From positions 944,501 through 1,008,500 of the forward strand of contig NZ_JALKAJ010000002.1 in NCBI RefSeq assembly GCF_023015615.1: a stretch of 64,000 bases of DNA, written 5' to 3'. Below, one piece after another: positions 55,338 to 64,000 of this stretch; within the stretch, counting starts at the first letter, position 1, and the number at the start of each line of letters is the position of its first letter. The DNA is from Qipengyuania sp. S6317L1. GTDB lineage: Bacteria > Pseudomonadota > Alphaproteobacteria > Sphingomonadales > Sphingomonadaceae. Made by a program: the position numbers and the translations under genes. The notes beneath the pieces were generated by a model. That model had not been told where the DNA came from and ran no database searches. It was given only the letters and a program-made list of their open reading frames with translations.

Positions 55338-56125
55338 ATCGTCTCACGTTTGATGTGGGCGCGGATTTCCTCGCGCATCTGAATTGCAAGTTCATGCCCC
55401 AGACCCGGCAGACGGACCGAGGCATTGTGGCTGCCGGCGGTGTGCAGCGTCATCGTGGCAATGCTCAAGGCGCGCTCGATCGGGCCCTGGTCAACGTCAA
55501 TATGCTGCACCCTGCCAAAGGGGACGATGGTGTCGGAATGCCACATGATCCCGCGCACCACGCGAAGGCGATCATGGCTGATCTGGTAACCGCGCGCGTT
55601 GTAGCGTGCGAGCGGGATGCGGATGATGATGAACAGCGCGATGAGAACCGCAATCCCGGTGATCACGCCAAAGGGTATGGGCGCACCTTCATTTTGCAGG
55701 GCGCCATCGACGACGAGCCCCGCGATCATCAGAAGGAAGCCCACAAACACAGCCGTCAGCCGCATCAACAGCTTGTAATTGGGGTGCAGCCTAGTGAGCT
55801 CTGCCTCGTCGTCGACATCGCTGAATATCGAAGAGGTCGGGTCTGCGACAGGAGCACTTGATCCGTCCTCGCCGGCATCCTCGCCCAAGGGGCGCCCTTG
55901 CGGTCTGGGCGCATATTGCGCATCGCGCGGGTAAGGAGCGGAGGCCGGCGACGCAGAAGGCGCGGCGGCTGCCCGGCGCTGGCCCGGGTCCCACGGCTTT
56001 GCCCCGCCATCATGGCCGAACAGATGGCTCGCAGGACCGGGTTTGGAGGCAGGCTTTTGTGCGCCGCCTGCGCTCGTGCCGGAGCCTGTCTTGTCGTCCG
56101 GGTTTCCAGATCCTTCGTCGCTCAT
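55334..56125 (-). CDS. PH domain-containing membrane protein (YdbS-like)
   Basis: A 263-residue protein. The first about 115 residues are low-complexity, rich in Ala, Pro and Gly, probably cytoplasmic and unstructured. Two membrane helices (MRLTAVFVGFLLMIAGLVVDG and VITGIAVLIALFIIIRIPL) precede one bPH2 domain (GYQISHDRLRVVRGIMWHSDTIVPFGRVQHIDVDQG). First gene of the pair with the larger bPH2 protein. The disordered N-terminus is a lineage feature absent from the short YdbS proteins. Confidence 0.85.
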   Translation of the reverse strand: MSDEGSGNPDDKTGSGTSAGGAQKPASKPGPASHLFGHDGGAKPWDPGQRRAAAAPSASPASAPYPRDAQYAPRPQGRPLGEDAGEDGSSAPVADPTSSIFSDVDDEAELTRLHPNYKLLMRLTAVFVGFLLMIAGLVVDGALQNEGAPIPFGVITGIAVLIALFIIIRIPLARYNARGYQISHDRLRVVRGIMWHSDTIVPFGRVQHIDVDQGPIERALSIATMTLHTAGSHNASVRLPGLGHELAIQMREEIRAHIKRETM

Positions 56126-56197
56126 GCAAAGCTATGTGCGAAGGCGCGCGTGCCAGCGCAAGACAAAACTAGAGCGCCGGCGCGAAAACTGCGCACT

Positions 56198-57367
56198 TTA
56201 TCCTCTGGGCACGCTCATGGAATTGCGCGCGATCACCATGCGGTGCACCTCGGATGGGCCGTCATAGATGCGCATATTGCGCACACGCCCTGCGAGCATG
56301 TGAAGCGGCATTTCCTTGGTTACGCCCATCCCGCCAAGGCACTGCATCGCGTTGTCGATGACTTCCTGAGCCATCTCGCTGCAATAGACCTTGATCATGG
56401 AAATCTCGGAGCGCACATCGCGCCCCTCATCGAGCTTCCATGCGCAATCATAAGCCATAAGGCGCGCGGCATGGATCTTGGTCTTGGCATCGGCCACCCA
56501 CCATTGCACCGCCTGACGCGCGGAAAGCGGCTTTCCGAAAGTTACGCGCTCCGGCGCGTGTTCGGTCATGATCTGGAGAGCGCGTTCGGCCGCCCCGATG
56601 CACCATGCCGCCATCTGCATACGTCTTGTGCCGAGGCGCAATTGCATCGGCGCAAAACCCTCGCCCTCTTTGCCAAGCAGCTTCCAGTCCTCGACCTCGC
56701 AATCCTCGAGTGCGATTTCATAGGTGTATTCGCCGCCCAGCATCGGCACCTGCTTTACCACATTGAAACCGGGCGCATCGCGGTCCACGAGGAAGGCCGA
56801 CATGCCCGCCGAACCCTTGGCCTCAGGGTCGGTGCGCGCAAGAAGGATCGTGAAATCGGCTTCTTTTGCCGACGTGATCCAGATCTTGCGCCCGTTGATG
56901 ATCCACTTGTCGCCCTTAAGCACCGCCTTGGTGCTCATGCCAGAAGGGTCAGCGCCCGCACCCGGCTCCGAAATGCCGATGGCCGACAGTGTCCCCTTTT
57001 CGACATGGGGCACAAGATAGGCTTCGCGCTGGCGTTCATCACAATAGCCTGCGAGCATCTTCAGATTCGGGCTGTCAGGGGGAAGGTTATATTTCGCCAC
57101 CGTGCTGCCCATGGCGATATTCACACCGACAAGCGCGACGTGCGGAAGGCCTGAGCCGCCCACTTCCTCCGGCGCATCAAGCGCCCAAAGCCCCATATCC
57201 TTTGAAACTTTATCAAGCCGCGCCTTCTCATCCGGCGTGATATATCCGCCCTGTCCGTTCGCATCGCGTTCAAGAACGCCCGCCTCCAACGGCATCAACT
57301 CATCGCGCACAAACCGCTGCACGAGGTCTTCGAGCATCTGGTACTCTTCGGGAAGTTCGAAATTGAT
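56198..57367 (-). CDS. Acyl-CoA dehydrogenase
   Basis: A 389-residue FAD enzyme of the ACAD family, acting on a fatty or branched acyl-CoA. The FAD/substrate regions are GISEPGAGADPSG, WITSAKEADFTILLAR and the C-terminal MRIYDGPSEVHRMVIARN. The family N-terminus is (M)NFELPEEYQMLEDLV. In this frame the codon before NFEL is ATC (57367-57365), with AAGAGG seven bases upstream; there is no ATG or GTG nearby. A TTG at 57427 gives an unlikely 20-residue extension. The start is therefore odd. Convergent or isolated; no partner ETF here. Confidence 0.87.
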   Translation of the reverse strand: MNFELPEEYQMLEDLVQRFVRDELMPLEAGVLERDANGQGGYITPDEKARLDKVSKDMGLWALDAPEEVGGSGLPHVALVGVNIAMGSTVAKYNLPPDSPNLKMLAGYCDERQREAYLVPHVEKGTLSAIGISEPGAGADPSGMSTKAVLKGDKWIINGRKIWITSAKEADFTILLARTDPEAKGSAGMSAFLVDRDAPGFNVVKQVPMLGGEYTYEIALEDCEVEDWKLLGKEGEGFAPMQLRLGTRRMQMAAWCIGAAERALQIMTEHAPERVTFGKPLSARQAVQWWVADAKTKIHAARLMAYDCAWKLDEGRDVRSEISMIKVYCSEMAQEVIDNAMQCLGGMGVTKEMPLHMLAGRVRNMRIYDGPSEVHRMVIARNSMSVPRG

Positions 57368-57617
57368 AGCGGCACCTCTTCGTCTTAATGTTTGGGCGCT
57401 TGTTATCGGCAAGCAGCCAATCTGCAAAGCCTCATATACGCCAAGCTACGTGGCGATGGCGAGGATGGACGAGCCTGTTTGAGTTCACAGCGCCTGCGAC
57501 ACTTGAGAAACCGCCCAAAGGCGCGAAATCGAACGGATTGAAGAGGCAGCGAACACAGACGTGGTGCGGCGCTGCGACCAGGTTACCCGGCTACCGTTGG
57601 TTCATAATGCAGGGAAA

Positions 57618-57692
57618 TGGTGCTGCTGGAGAGAATTGAACTCTCGGCCTCACCCTTACCAAGGGTGCGCTCTACCACTGAGCTACAGCAGC
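57618..57692 (-). tRNA. tRNA-Thr (GGT)
   Basis: A complete cloverleaf on the minus strand: acceptor GCTGCTG/CAGCAGC with encoded CCA, D-arm GCTCAGTGGTAGAGC, anticodon stem CACCC/GGGTG with loop TTGGTAA (anticodon GGT), T-arm GAGAGTTCAATTCTCTC. It sits between the acyl-CoA dehydrogenase and a small unknown gene. Confidence 0.97.
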
Positions 57693-57813
57693 TAACCGAG
57701 GCGCGCCTATCGTCAGATGGTCCCCGAATGTCAAGCCCGATTGCCAAGGGTGTATGCCGCGAATGGCGCAAACCCTCTTGAGCTTGGCGTTTTTAGGCGG
57801 CAGGGCACTAATT

Positions 57814-57984
57814 ATGAGTGAAGGAAAATCATCTGAAATGACGCGGGAAGAGCGGCTCGCGGCCAAATTGCGCGAGAATCTTCGCCGCAGGAAAGCGCAA
57901 ACCCGCGAAATGCGCGAGGAACCGCCACACGAAAATGGCGAATCGGACGCGCAAGACCTTTCCAAGACCGGTGAGCCAAGCTAA
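57814..57984 (+). CDS. Small conserved hypothetical protein
   Basis: A 56-residue basic-then-acidic protein, MSEGKSSEMTREERLAAKL at the ATG at 57814, with AGGG eight bases before it. The helical, Arg-rich core (RLAAKLRENLRRRKAQTR) is followed by an acidic tail. It lies just ahead of gpmA. Short sphingomonad proteins of this type are often conserved, but no function is known to me. Confidence 0.6.
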   Translation: MSEGKSSEMTREERLAAKLRENLRRRKAQTREMREEPPHENGESDAQDLSKTGEPS

Positions 57985-58036
57985 CCAGCGCGCCGTATTC
58001 CAAAAGGATCTGACCACCCGCTAATACGGAGTGACA

Positions 58037-58735
58037 ATGCCAAAGCTTATTCTCGTGCGCCACGGCCAAAGCCAGTGGAACCTCGAAAACCGCTTCACCG
58101 GTTGGTGGGACGTTGATCTGACCGAGAAAGGCGTTGCCGAAGCAAAGGCGGCAGGCGCGCTGATGAAGGAAAAAGGGGTCATACCGACCACCTGCTTCAC
58201 CTCTTATCAAACCCGCGCGATCAAGACGCTCAATCTGGCCTTGGAAGAAATGGGCCGCTTGTGGCTACCGGTCACAAAAGACTGGCGTCTGAATGAACGC
58301 CACTATGGCGGGCTCACCGGCCTCGACAAGCAGGAAACACGCGACAAGCACGGCGAGGACCAAGTCCACATCTGGCGCCGCAGCTTCGATACGCCGCCTC
58401 CGCCAATGGAGCCGGGCAGCCAATACGATCCGGGCGCGGACCCGCGCTATGACGGGATCGACGTTCCCTACACCGAAAGCCTGAAACTCACGATCGAGCG
58501 CGTGCTCCCCTATTGGGAAAGCGATATTCTTCCCGTGCTCGAAAGCGGCGAGACGGTGATTATCTCGGCCCACGGCAATTCGCTTCGTGCGCTGGTGAAG
58601 CACCTGTCGAACATCTCGGATGAGGACATCACGGGCCTCGAAATCCCGACGGGTCAGCCGATCATCTATGATTTTGATGCCAAAGACGATGGACGCCTGG
58701 TGCCAGGCGAACGCTATTATCTGAAGGATTCGTGA
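58037..58735 (+). CDS. gpmA: 2,3-bisphosphoglycerate-dependent phosphoglycerate mutase
   Basis: A 232-residue enzyme of glycolysis and gluconeogenesis. The phosphohistidine motif is [18 protein letters not shown], with [13 protein letters not shown], and the second catalytic histidine is in [15 protein letters not shown]. The ATG at 58037 has GGAG five bases upstream; a GTG at 58031 is too close to it. It overlaps purE by one base. Confidence 0.96.
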   Translation: MPKLILVRHGQSQWNLENRFTGWWDVDLTEKGVAEAKAAGALMKEKGVIPTTCFTSYQTRAIKTLNLALEEMGRLWLPVTKDWRLNERHYGGLTGLDKQETRDKHGEDQVHIWRRSFDTPPPPMEPGSQYDPGADPRYDGIDVPYTESLKLTIERVLPYWESDILPVLESGETVIISAHGNSLRALVKHLSNISDEDITGLEIPTGQPIIYDFDAKDDGRLVPGERYYLKDS

Positions 58736-59217
58736 TGGCAGGCAAGGTGGCAATCGTCATGGGGAGCCAGTCGGACTGGCCGACCATGAAGTGTGCAAGC
58801 GAGGTGCTGGACGAACTTGAAGTCGAGCATGAGGCGCGCATCGTCTCGGCCCACCGCACGCCCGACCGGATGAGCGCCTTTGCCAAGGGAGCCGAGGGCG
58901 AAGGCTTCGATGTGATTATCGCAGGCGCCGGCGGGGCGGCGCATTTGCCCGGCATGATCGCGGCGATGACCCATCTGCCCGTGCTCGGCGTTCCGGTGCA
59001 GTCCAAAGCTCTCTCTGGCATGGATAGTCTTCTCTCGATCGTGCAGATGCCGGGCGGGGTTCCCGTCGGCACATTGGCAATCGGCGAGGCGGGCGCGAAG
59101 AACGCAGGGCTTATGGCGGCGTCCATTCTGGCGCTGGGCGATGAGGAGTTATCCGAGCGGCTCCAGGATTGGCGCGCCGCACGAACATCCGATGTAGGCG
59201 AAACACCCGTCGACTGA
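58735..59217 (+). CDS. purE: 5-(carboxyamino)imidazole ribonucleotide mutase
   Basis: A 160-residue class I PurE that moves the carboxyl group of N5-CAIR to make CAIR in purine synthesis. The active-site segments are [20 protein letters not shown] and [12 protein letters not shown]. It works with PurK, encoded next. Its stop codon lies inside the first copy of a 17-base tandem repeat. Confidence 0.96.
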   Translation: MAGKVAIVMGSQSDWPTMKCASEVLDELEVEHEARIVSAHRTPDRMSAFAKGAEGEGFDVIIAGAGGAAHLPGMIAAMTHLPVLGVPVQSKALSGMDSLLSIVQMPGGVPVGTLAIGEAGAKNAGLMAASILALGDEELSERLQDWRAARTSDVGETPVD

Positions 59218-59281
59218 TCTTGTAGAAACGCTGATCTTGTAGAAACGCTGATCTTGTAGAAACGCTGATCTTGTAGAAACG
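59214..59281. repeat. 17-base tandem repeat, four exact copies
   Basis: CTGATCTTGTAGAAACG repeats exactly four times with no spacers (59214-59230, 59231-59247, 59248-59264, 59265-59281). The first copy supplies the purE stop (TGA at 59215-59217). The rest fills most of the 120 bases before purK. The period is not a multiple of three, so it is not a coding repeat. Confidence 0.95.
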
Positions 59282-59337
59282 CTGGGGTTTTCTTAAAGCC
59301 TTTGGCCAAAGCAACACAGCCTTAGCGCCAGCGCGAC

Positions 59338-60453
59338 ATGCAGGCAGCAAGGCAATGGGGACAGGACATTTTGGCTCTCACACCGGGTTCGACAATCGGC
59401 ATTCTTGGCGGGGGCCAATTGGGCCGCATGATGGCGCAGGCCGCCGTGCAGCTGGGTTACCGCGTTATTGGATACGCGCCTCCCGGGGACAATGTCTCCG
59501 CCGAGGTGAGCGCCGACTTCTTCGAAAACGGCTGGGGCGACAAGGCTGCGCTCGCCGCGTTTGCGTCAAAGTGCGATGTCATCACCTGGGAATTCGAGAA
59601 TGTCCCTGTATCGGTGATCGACGCGCTTCCATCCGAATTGATCGTGCCCGGCAGGCGCGCCCTGGAAGTCGCCCAAGATCGCCTGAACGAAAAAAGCTTC
59701 GTGTGCGATCTTGGCGCGACCTGTGCGCCGTATGCCCGCGTCGAAAGCGATGAAGAGCTTGCCCGCGCCGTCAATTCGATCGGCGCGCCCGGCATCCTCA
59801 AGACCGCGCGCGATGGCTATGACGGTAAGGGCCAGTGGCGCATTTCATCGGCGCATGAGGCCGAAGGCGTGCGCTTTCCGGGGCGCACCTGCATTTACGA
59901 AGGCTTCGTAGATTTCGCCGCCGAATTCTCCGTCATCCTTGTGCGTGGCGGCGATGGCGAGGTGCGCTTCTGGGATTCGACCGCCAATGTCCACGAGGGC
60001 GGAATGCTCGCGGTTTCAACCCTGCCCGCAGGCGACGTCATCGAAGGGCAAGTCGAAAAGGCGCGTGAAATCGCCCGCCAGACCGCCGATGCGCTTGGCT
60101 ATGTCGGGGTGCTGACACTTGAATTCTTTGCGACTGCCAACGGTCCGATCTTCAACGAGATGGCGCCGAGGGTGCACAATTCGGGCCACTGGACGATTGA
60201 GGGCGCTGCGACCAGCCAGTTTGAAAACCACATCCGCGCCGTCGCGGGGCTGCCTCTTGGCGGGACGCAAACGCGCTTTGCCCGGATCGAGATGCGCAAT
60301 ATCGTTGGCGAGGATGCCCTTACCGCGCACCAGCTTCTGGCCGAAGAGGGCGAGCCGCACCTGCACCTTTACGGCAAACGCGAGGCGCGCGATGGCCGCA
60401 AGATGGGCCATGTGACGCGCGTATCGAACGCGGCATCCGGCGCCACCATATGA
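59338..60453 (+). CDS. purK: 5-(carboxyamino)imidazole ribonucleotide synthase
   Basis: A 371-residue ATP-grasp enzyme that carboxylates AIR with ATP and bicarbonate. Markers are GILGGGQLGRMMAQAA, TWEFENVP, ILKTARDGYDGKGQW, and NEMAPRVHNSGHWTIEGA. The start at 59338 adds about 16 residues before the family core and has no clear ribosome-binding site; I could not choose a better one. Its stop overlaps the folA start (ATGA). Confidence 0.95.
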   Translation: MQAARQWGQDILALTPGSTIGILGGGQLGRMMAQAAVQLGYRVIGYAPPGDNVSAEVSADFFENGWGDKAALAAFASKCDVITWEFENVPVSVIDALPSELIVPGRRALEVAQDRLNEKSFVCDLGATCAPYARVESDEELARAVNSIGAPGILKTARDGYDGKGQWRISSAHEAEGVRFPGRTCIYEGFVDFAAEFSVILVRGGDGEVRFWDSTANVHEGGMLAVSTLPAGDVIEGQVEKAREIARQTADALGYVGVLTLEFFATANGPIFNEMAPRVHNSGHWTIEGAATSQFENHIRAVAGLPLGGTQTRFARIEMRNIVGEDALTAHQLLAEEGEPHLHLYGKREARDGRKMGHVTRVSNAASGATI

Positions 60454-60953
60454 ACCACGAGATCTTCCTGATTTACGCGCGCGCTGCCAACGGCACTATC
60501 GGGTTTGAGAACCGTTTGCCGTGGCATATTCCTGCCGATTTCAAGCGGTTCAAATCCATGACCATGGGCAAACCGATGATTATGGGGCGCAAAACCTTCC
60601 AGAGCCTGCCCGGCATATTGCCCGGTCGTCGCCACATTGTGCTCACCCGCCACCCCAAATGGAGCTGCGAAGGCGCAGAGGTGGTGCACACCGTCGCCGA
60701 TGCGCTGGATCTGGCGCGCGAAAACAATGACACGGGCGAAATCGCCGTTGTCGGCGGCTCTGCGATCTATGACGTGTTCCGGCCCATGGCCGACCGCGTG
60801 GAAGTCACCGAAATCCACGCGGAATTCAAGGGCGATGTATTCATGAAGCCGCTGGGCGACGAATGGATCGAGGTGGCGCGCGAAGATCACGAGGCGAAAG
60901 GCGACACGCCTGCCTTCTCCTTCGTCACCTACAAACGGACAAAGGCCGAGTAA
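60450..60953 (+). CDS. folA: Dihydrofolate reductase
   Basis: A 167-residue enzyme that reduces dihydrofolate with NADPH. Markers are IYARAANGTIGFENRLPWHIPADFKRFK, MIMGRKTFQSLP and VVGGSAIYDVF. Coupled to purK upstream (ATGA) and meets ribF (TAATG) downstream. Length is normal for a chromosomal, trimethoprim-sensitive type; no resistance inference is made. Confidence 0.95.
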   Translation: MNHEIFLIYARAANGTIGFENRLPWHIPADFKRFKSMTMGKPMIMGRKTFQSLPGILPGRRHIVLTRHPKWSCEGAEVVHTVADALDLARENNDTGEIAVVGGSAIYDVFRPMADRVEVTEIHAEFKGDVFMKPLGDEWIEVAREDHEAKGDTPAFSFVTYKRTKAE

Positions 60954-61903
60954 TGCGCTGGCTCGACCACCGCGAGCCTGTGATGGAGCCCCTTCGCGGT
61001 GCTGTCATCGCGCTGGGCAATTTTGACGGATTTCATCAGGGGCATCAGGCGGTTGCGGGTGAAGCGATCAAATGGGCACACGAGGAGGGCCGCCCTTCGA
61101 TCATCGCGACCTTTGACCCGCACCCTGTGCGCCATTTCAAGCCCGATGTGCCGCCCTTTCGCCTGACCACTCTGGAACAGCGGCAGGAACTCTACCTCGC
61201 CGCAGGCGCAACCGCGATGCTCGTGTTCCATTTCGACGCAGAGCTAGCGAGCACCAGCGCCGAGGACTTCATCACCCAGATCCTGATTGAACGATTTGGC
61301 GCATATGGCGTAGTCACCGGCGGTGATTTCTCTTTCGGGAAGATGGCAAAGGGCAATGTCGAATTGCTCCAGACCTTCGGAGCCGAGCAGGGACTTAAAT
61401 CACGGGTTGTCGAAGCGGTTGAAAGCGCCAATGAAAATGGAGGGGGCGTCATATCCTCCAGCCGCGTGCGCGAGGCATTGCGCGACGGCGACCCGGAGTT
61501 GGCAGCCGAACTCCTCACTCGCCCCTTCGCTATTCGGGGCATTGTCGAACATGGCGATAAAAACGGGCGCAAGCTGGGCTATCCCACCGCGAACATAGCC
61601 ATCGGCACTTATTTGCGCCCGAAATACGGGGTTTATGCGGTGACAGGCACGGTGCTTTCGTCCGGCGAAACCTACAAAGGCGCGGCCAATATCGGCATCC
61701 GCCCGCAATTTGAGCCGCCCAAGGAGCTGCTCGAACCCTATTTCTTCGACTTTTCCGGCGACCTTTATGGTCAGGAAATTGAGGTCGCCTTCCACCATTT
61801 CCTGCGCGGTGAAGCCAAGTTCGACAGCCTCGATGATTTGATGGTTCAGATGGAGAAGGATTGCGAGGAAGCGAGAAGGCTTCTAAGCGCGCTCCCACAA
61901 TGA
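60953..61903 (+). CDS. ribF: Bifunctional riboflavin kinase / FAD synthetase
   Basis: A 316-residue enzyme with an N-terminal FMN adenylyltransferase (ALGNFDGFHQGHQ, FDPHPVRHF, GGDFSFGKMAKGN, ISSSRVREAL) and a C-terminal riboflavin kinase (NGRKLGYPTANIAI, AANIGIRPQF, FHHFLRGEAKFDS). Makes FMN and FAD. The ATG at 60953 overlaps the folA TAA stop; the frame open upstream is antisense-like and discarded. Coupled to ileS by ATGA. Confidence 0.96.
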   Translation: MRWLDHREPVMEPLRGAVIALGNFDGFHQGHQAVAGEAIKWAHEEGRPSIIATFDPHPVRHFKPDVPPFRLTTLEQRQELYLAAGATAMLVFHFDAELASTSAEDFITQILIERFGAYGVVTGGDFSFGKMAKGNVELLQTFGAEQGLKSRVVEAVESANENGGGVISSSRVREALRDGDPELAAELLTRPFAIRGIVEHGDKNGRKLGYPTANIAIGTYLRPKYGVYAVTGTVLSSGETYKGAANIGIRPQFEPPKELLEPYFFDFSGDLYGQEIEVAFHHFLRGEAKFDSLDDLMVQMEKDCEEARRLLSALPQ

Positions 61904-64000
61904 CAGACGACAGCACAAAACGCGACTATAAGGACACCGTCTTCCTGCCGAAGACTGCCTTCCCGATGAAAGCCGGCCTTCCACAGAAGGAACCGGGCAT
62001 TGAGGCGCGCTGGCGCGAGATTGATCTGTACCGCAAGCTCCGCGAGGCCCGCGCTGGCCGCGAGAAGTTCATCCTCCACGATGGCCCGCCCTATGCCAAT
62101 GGCGATATGCATATCGGCCATGCGCTGAACCATATCCTGAAAGACATGGTCTGCCGCACGCAGAACCTGATGGGCAAAGACGCGCCCTATGTGCCGGGCT
62201 GGGATTGCCACGGCCTTCCGATCGAGTGGAAGGTCGAAGAGCAATATCGCAAGAAAAAGAAGAATAAGGACGAGGTTCCGGCCAAGGAATTTCGCGCCGA
62301 GTGCCGCGCCTACGCGCAGAAATGGGTCGACACCCAGCGCGAGCAGCTGAAGCGCCTTGGCATTATGGGCGATTGGGACAACCCCTACCTCACCATGGAT
62401 TTTCAGGCCGAGGCGACGATTGTTGCCGAGCTTTGCAAGTTTGCCGAGGCTGGCAATCTCTATCGCGGGTCAAAGCCGATCATGTGGTCGCCGGTTGAGA
62501 AAACTGCTCTGGCCGAGGCCGAGGTTGAGTATGAGGACCTGACCGACAGCCCGCAGATCGACGTGGCGTTTGAGATCATCGAGTCGGCGGTGCCGGAGCT
62601 GGTCGGCGCGCATGCGGTGATCTGGACGACGACGCCGTGGACGATCCCGGTGAACCAGGCTTTGGCTTATGGGGCGGATGTTGAGTATGCGATTTTCTCG
62701 CTCGTAGTCGACGTGGTTGGCTTAGCCGAAGGCAAGACTGGCGGCGAGATCGCGGGTGATGTGAACGAGGCAGAGAAGCGTTTGCACGATGCAGGCCTGC
62801 CCTTTAACGGCAAGCGGCTTTTGATCGCAAAAGACCTTGTACCAAGCTTCCTGTCGCGTTTGAATGCGTTGGCTGCCATGGTCGATGTCAGTGACTTCGG
62901 TGCGAAGAATGCTGTGTTCGAGATTTCGGGCGAATGGCTTGGCGAAGGTCGTTCCGCACCATTCGAGCGTATGCTTCATTCGGTTAAAGGCTCAGAGCTA
63001 GCAGGCACCAAAGCCCGCCACCCGATGCACCATCTCGGCGGATTTTACGCTACCCCGCGCCCCTTCCTCGAAGGCGAATTTGTCACCACCGAGAGCGGGA
63101 CCGGCCTTGTCCATATGTCGCCCGACCACGGCGAGGACGATTTCGACCTGTGCAAAGCTAACGGCCTCAACCCCGTCTTCGCCGTGATGGACGATGGCCG
63201 TTATCGCGATGATTGGCCGTGGCTGGGCGCAGATGACACAGACGACGAGGGCAAGGAACGCCGCCGCTCGGTCATCAACAAACCGTTCAACGCGCCCGAT
63301 GGGCCGATCTGCTCGGACCTTCGCGAAGCGGGCGCCCTGCTCAGTGCGTCTGCCGACTACGCGCACTCCTACCCGCACTCATGGCGCTCCAAAGCCAAAG
63401 TGATCTACCGCTGCACACCGCAATGGTTTGTGCCGATGGACAAGGACCTCGACGGCGGCGGCACGCTGCGCAGCCGCGCCATGTCGGAAATCGACCGGGT
63501 CGAGTTCATCCCTGAAAAAGGCCAGAACCGCCTCGGCTCCATGGTCGAGGGGCGGCCCGACTGGGTGCTCTCACGCCAACGCGCGTGGGGTGTGCCGATC
63601 ACGCTGTTCGTGCGCCCCGACGGTACCTATCTGCAAGACGCAGCGGTCAACGCGCGCGTTGTCGCAGCCGTCAAAGAAGAAGGCGTCGATGCCTGGGATG
63701 AAAGCCGCAAGACCGAGTTCCTCGGAGACCAGCACAATCCCGAAGAGTTCGAGATGGTCATGGACATCCTCGACGTGTGGTTCGATTCGGGCTGTACGCA
63801 TTCCTTCGTTCTCGAAAGCGGGCGCTGGCCCGACCTCCAATGGCCCGCCAACCTCTATCTCGAAGGCTCGGACCAACACCGCGGCTGGTTCCAGTCCTCG
63901 CTCCTGCAAAGCTGCGCCACTCGTGGCCGCGCGCCTTACGATCAGCTGCTCACCCACGGCTTCACGATGGATGCCAAGGGCAAGAAGATGTCGAAATCGC
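61900..64000 (+). CDS. ileS: Isoleucine--tRNA ligase (3' truncated)
   Basis: The class I enzyme starts MTDDSTKRDYKDTVFLPKT at 61900 and runs off the window. The HIGH motif is in GDMHIGHALNHIL, and the window ends inside KMSKS (KKMSKS, ending near 63999). The editing (CP1) domain has WTTTPWTIPVNQALAYG and GTGLVHMSPDHGEDD. Between them, around 62695-63000, it carries more residues than the E. coli enzyme (VVDVVGLAEGKTGGEIAGD onward). The ileS start follows ribF with an ATGA overlap, as in many bacteria. Confidence 0.97.
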   Translation, partial: MTDDSTKRDYKDTVFLPKTAFPMKAGLPQKEPGIEARWREIDLYRKLREARAGREKFILHDGPPYANGDMHIGHALNHILKDMVCRTQNLMGKDAPYVPGWDCHGLPIEWKVEEQYRKKKKNKDEVPAKEFRAECRAYAQKWVDTQREQLKRLGIMGDWDNPYLTMDFQAEATIVAELCKFAEAGNLYRGSKPIMWSPVEKTALAEAEVEYEDLTDSPQIDVAFEIIESAVPELVGAHAVIWTTTPWTIPVNQALAYGADVEYAIFSLVVDVVGLAEGKTGGEIAGDVNEAEKRLHDAGLPFNGKRLLIAKDLVPSFLSRLNALAAMVDVSDFGAKNAVFEISGEWLGEGRSAPFERMLHSVKGSELAGTKARHPMHHLGGFYATPRPFLEGEFVTTESGTGLVHMSPDHGEDDFDLCKANGLNPVFAVMDDGRYRDDWPWLGADDTDDEGKERRRSVINKPFNAPDGPICSDLREAGALLSASADYAHSYPHSWRSKAKVIYRCTPQWFVPMDKDLDGGGTLRSRAMSEIDRVEFIPEKGQNRLGSMVEGRPDWVLSRQRAWGVPITLFVRPDGTYLQDAAVNARVVAAVKEEGVDAWDESRKTEFLGDQHNPEEFEMVMDILDVWFDSGCTHSFVLESGRWPDLQWPANLYLEGSDQHRGWFQSSLLQSCATRGRAPYDQLLTHGFTMDAKGKKMSKS

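Noticed and set aside
59214..59281. Possible CRISPR array
   Set aside because: Repeats are only 17 bases and directly abutting with no spacers and no cas genes.

Overview
The window is a compact, GC-rich stretch of an alphaproteobacterial chromosome, most likely from the Sphingomonadales (Erythrobacter-like). The evidence is: a MipZ-type ATPase next to panC; glnK-amtB behind a sigma-54-like promoter; the petABC order of cytochrome bc1 genes; a HisN-type histidinol phosphatase; hom and glpX in one neighbourhood; a cysD/cysNC sulfate-activation pair; and MarR/AraC regulators and outer-membrane energy genes typical of aquatic sphingomonads. Most genes are housekeeping, many overlap by 1-4 bases, and there is no integrase, transposase, phage gene or CRISPR array. 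The genus assignment is an inference from gene content, not a phylogenetic result.

Layout. 1-2.6 kb: a 5'-truncated fatty-acid hydroxylase/sterol desaturase followed by a GMC oxidoreductase. 2.6-4.6 kb: amtB and glnK on the minus strand, with a sigma-54-type promoter and upstream dyads (nitrogen control). 4.6-9 kb: a PNPOx-like protein, an alpha/beta hydrolase, prfC, an exported Dps-like protein and a lipoprotein. 9-15.2 kb: pheST, two tandem AraC-type regulators, rplT-rpmI. 15.4-19 kb: a GGCT-like protein, hisN, two unknowns and prs. 18.9-25.3 kb: a MarR regulator and S41 peptidase with a palindromic operator, a lipoprotein, glpX, secreted unknowns and hom. 25.7-28.4 kb: tonB-exbB-exbD-exbD, ended by a strong terminator and a large inverted-repeat element. 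28.7-33.5 kb: an Lhr-like helicase, a DUF2059 protein and phosphomannomutase. 33.6-36.9 kb: a membrane J-protein and mipZ, divergent from panC and a TerC/DUF475 membrane protein. 37-41 kb: tRNA-Gly, then cysD-cysNC-DUF2061-cysQ. 41-44 kb: an OmpA-like lipoprotein, a CPA-type antiporter and apt. 44-47 kb: petABC. 47-56 kb: pgeF-pepN, an SDR, an EamA transporter with a threonine aldolase, a small acetyltransferase and two bPH2 membrane proteins. 56-64 kb: an acyl-CoA dehydrogenase with a possible ATC start, tRNA-Thr, then gpmA-purE-purK-folA-ribF-ileS, with ileS running off the end.

The coherent modules are nitrogen sensing and uptake (glnK-amtB), sulfate activation with PAP recycling (cysD/NC/Q), energised outer-membrane import (tonB/exb), respiration (pet) and a purine/folate/flavin/aminoacylation run. 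I did not find a clearly new multi-gene system. The points most worth a second look are regulatory or structural: the sigma-54 promoter, the MarR operator, the exbB-exbD hairpin, the 28.5 kb inverted repeat, the purE-end tandem repeat, the exported Dps-like protein and two genes that appear to lack an ordinary start codon.
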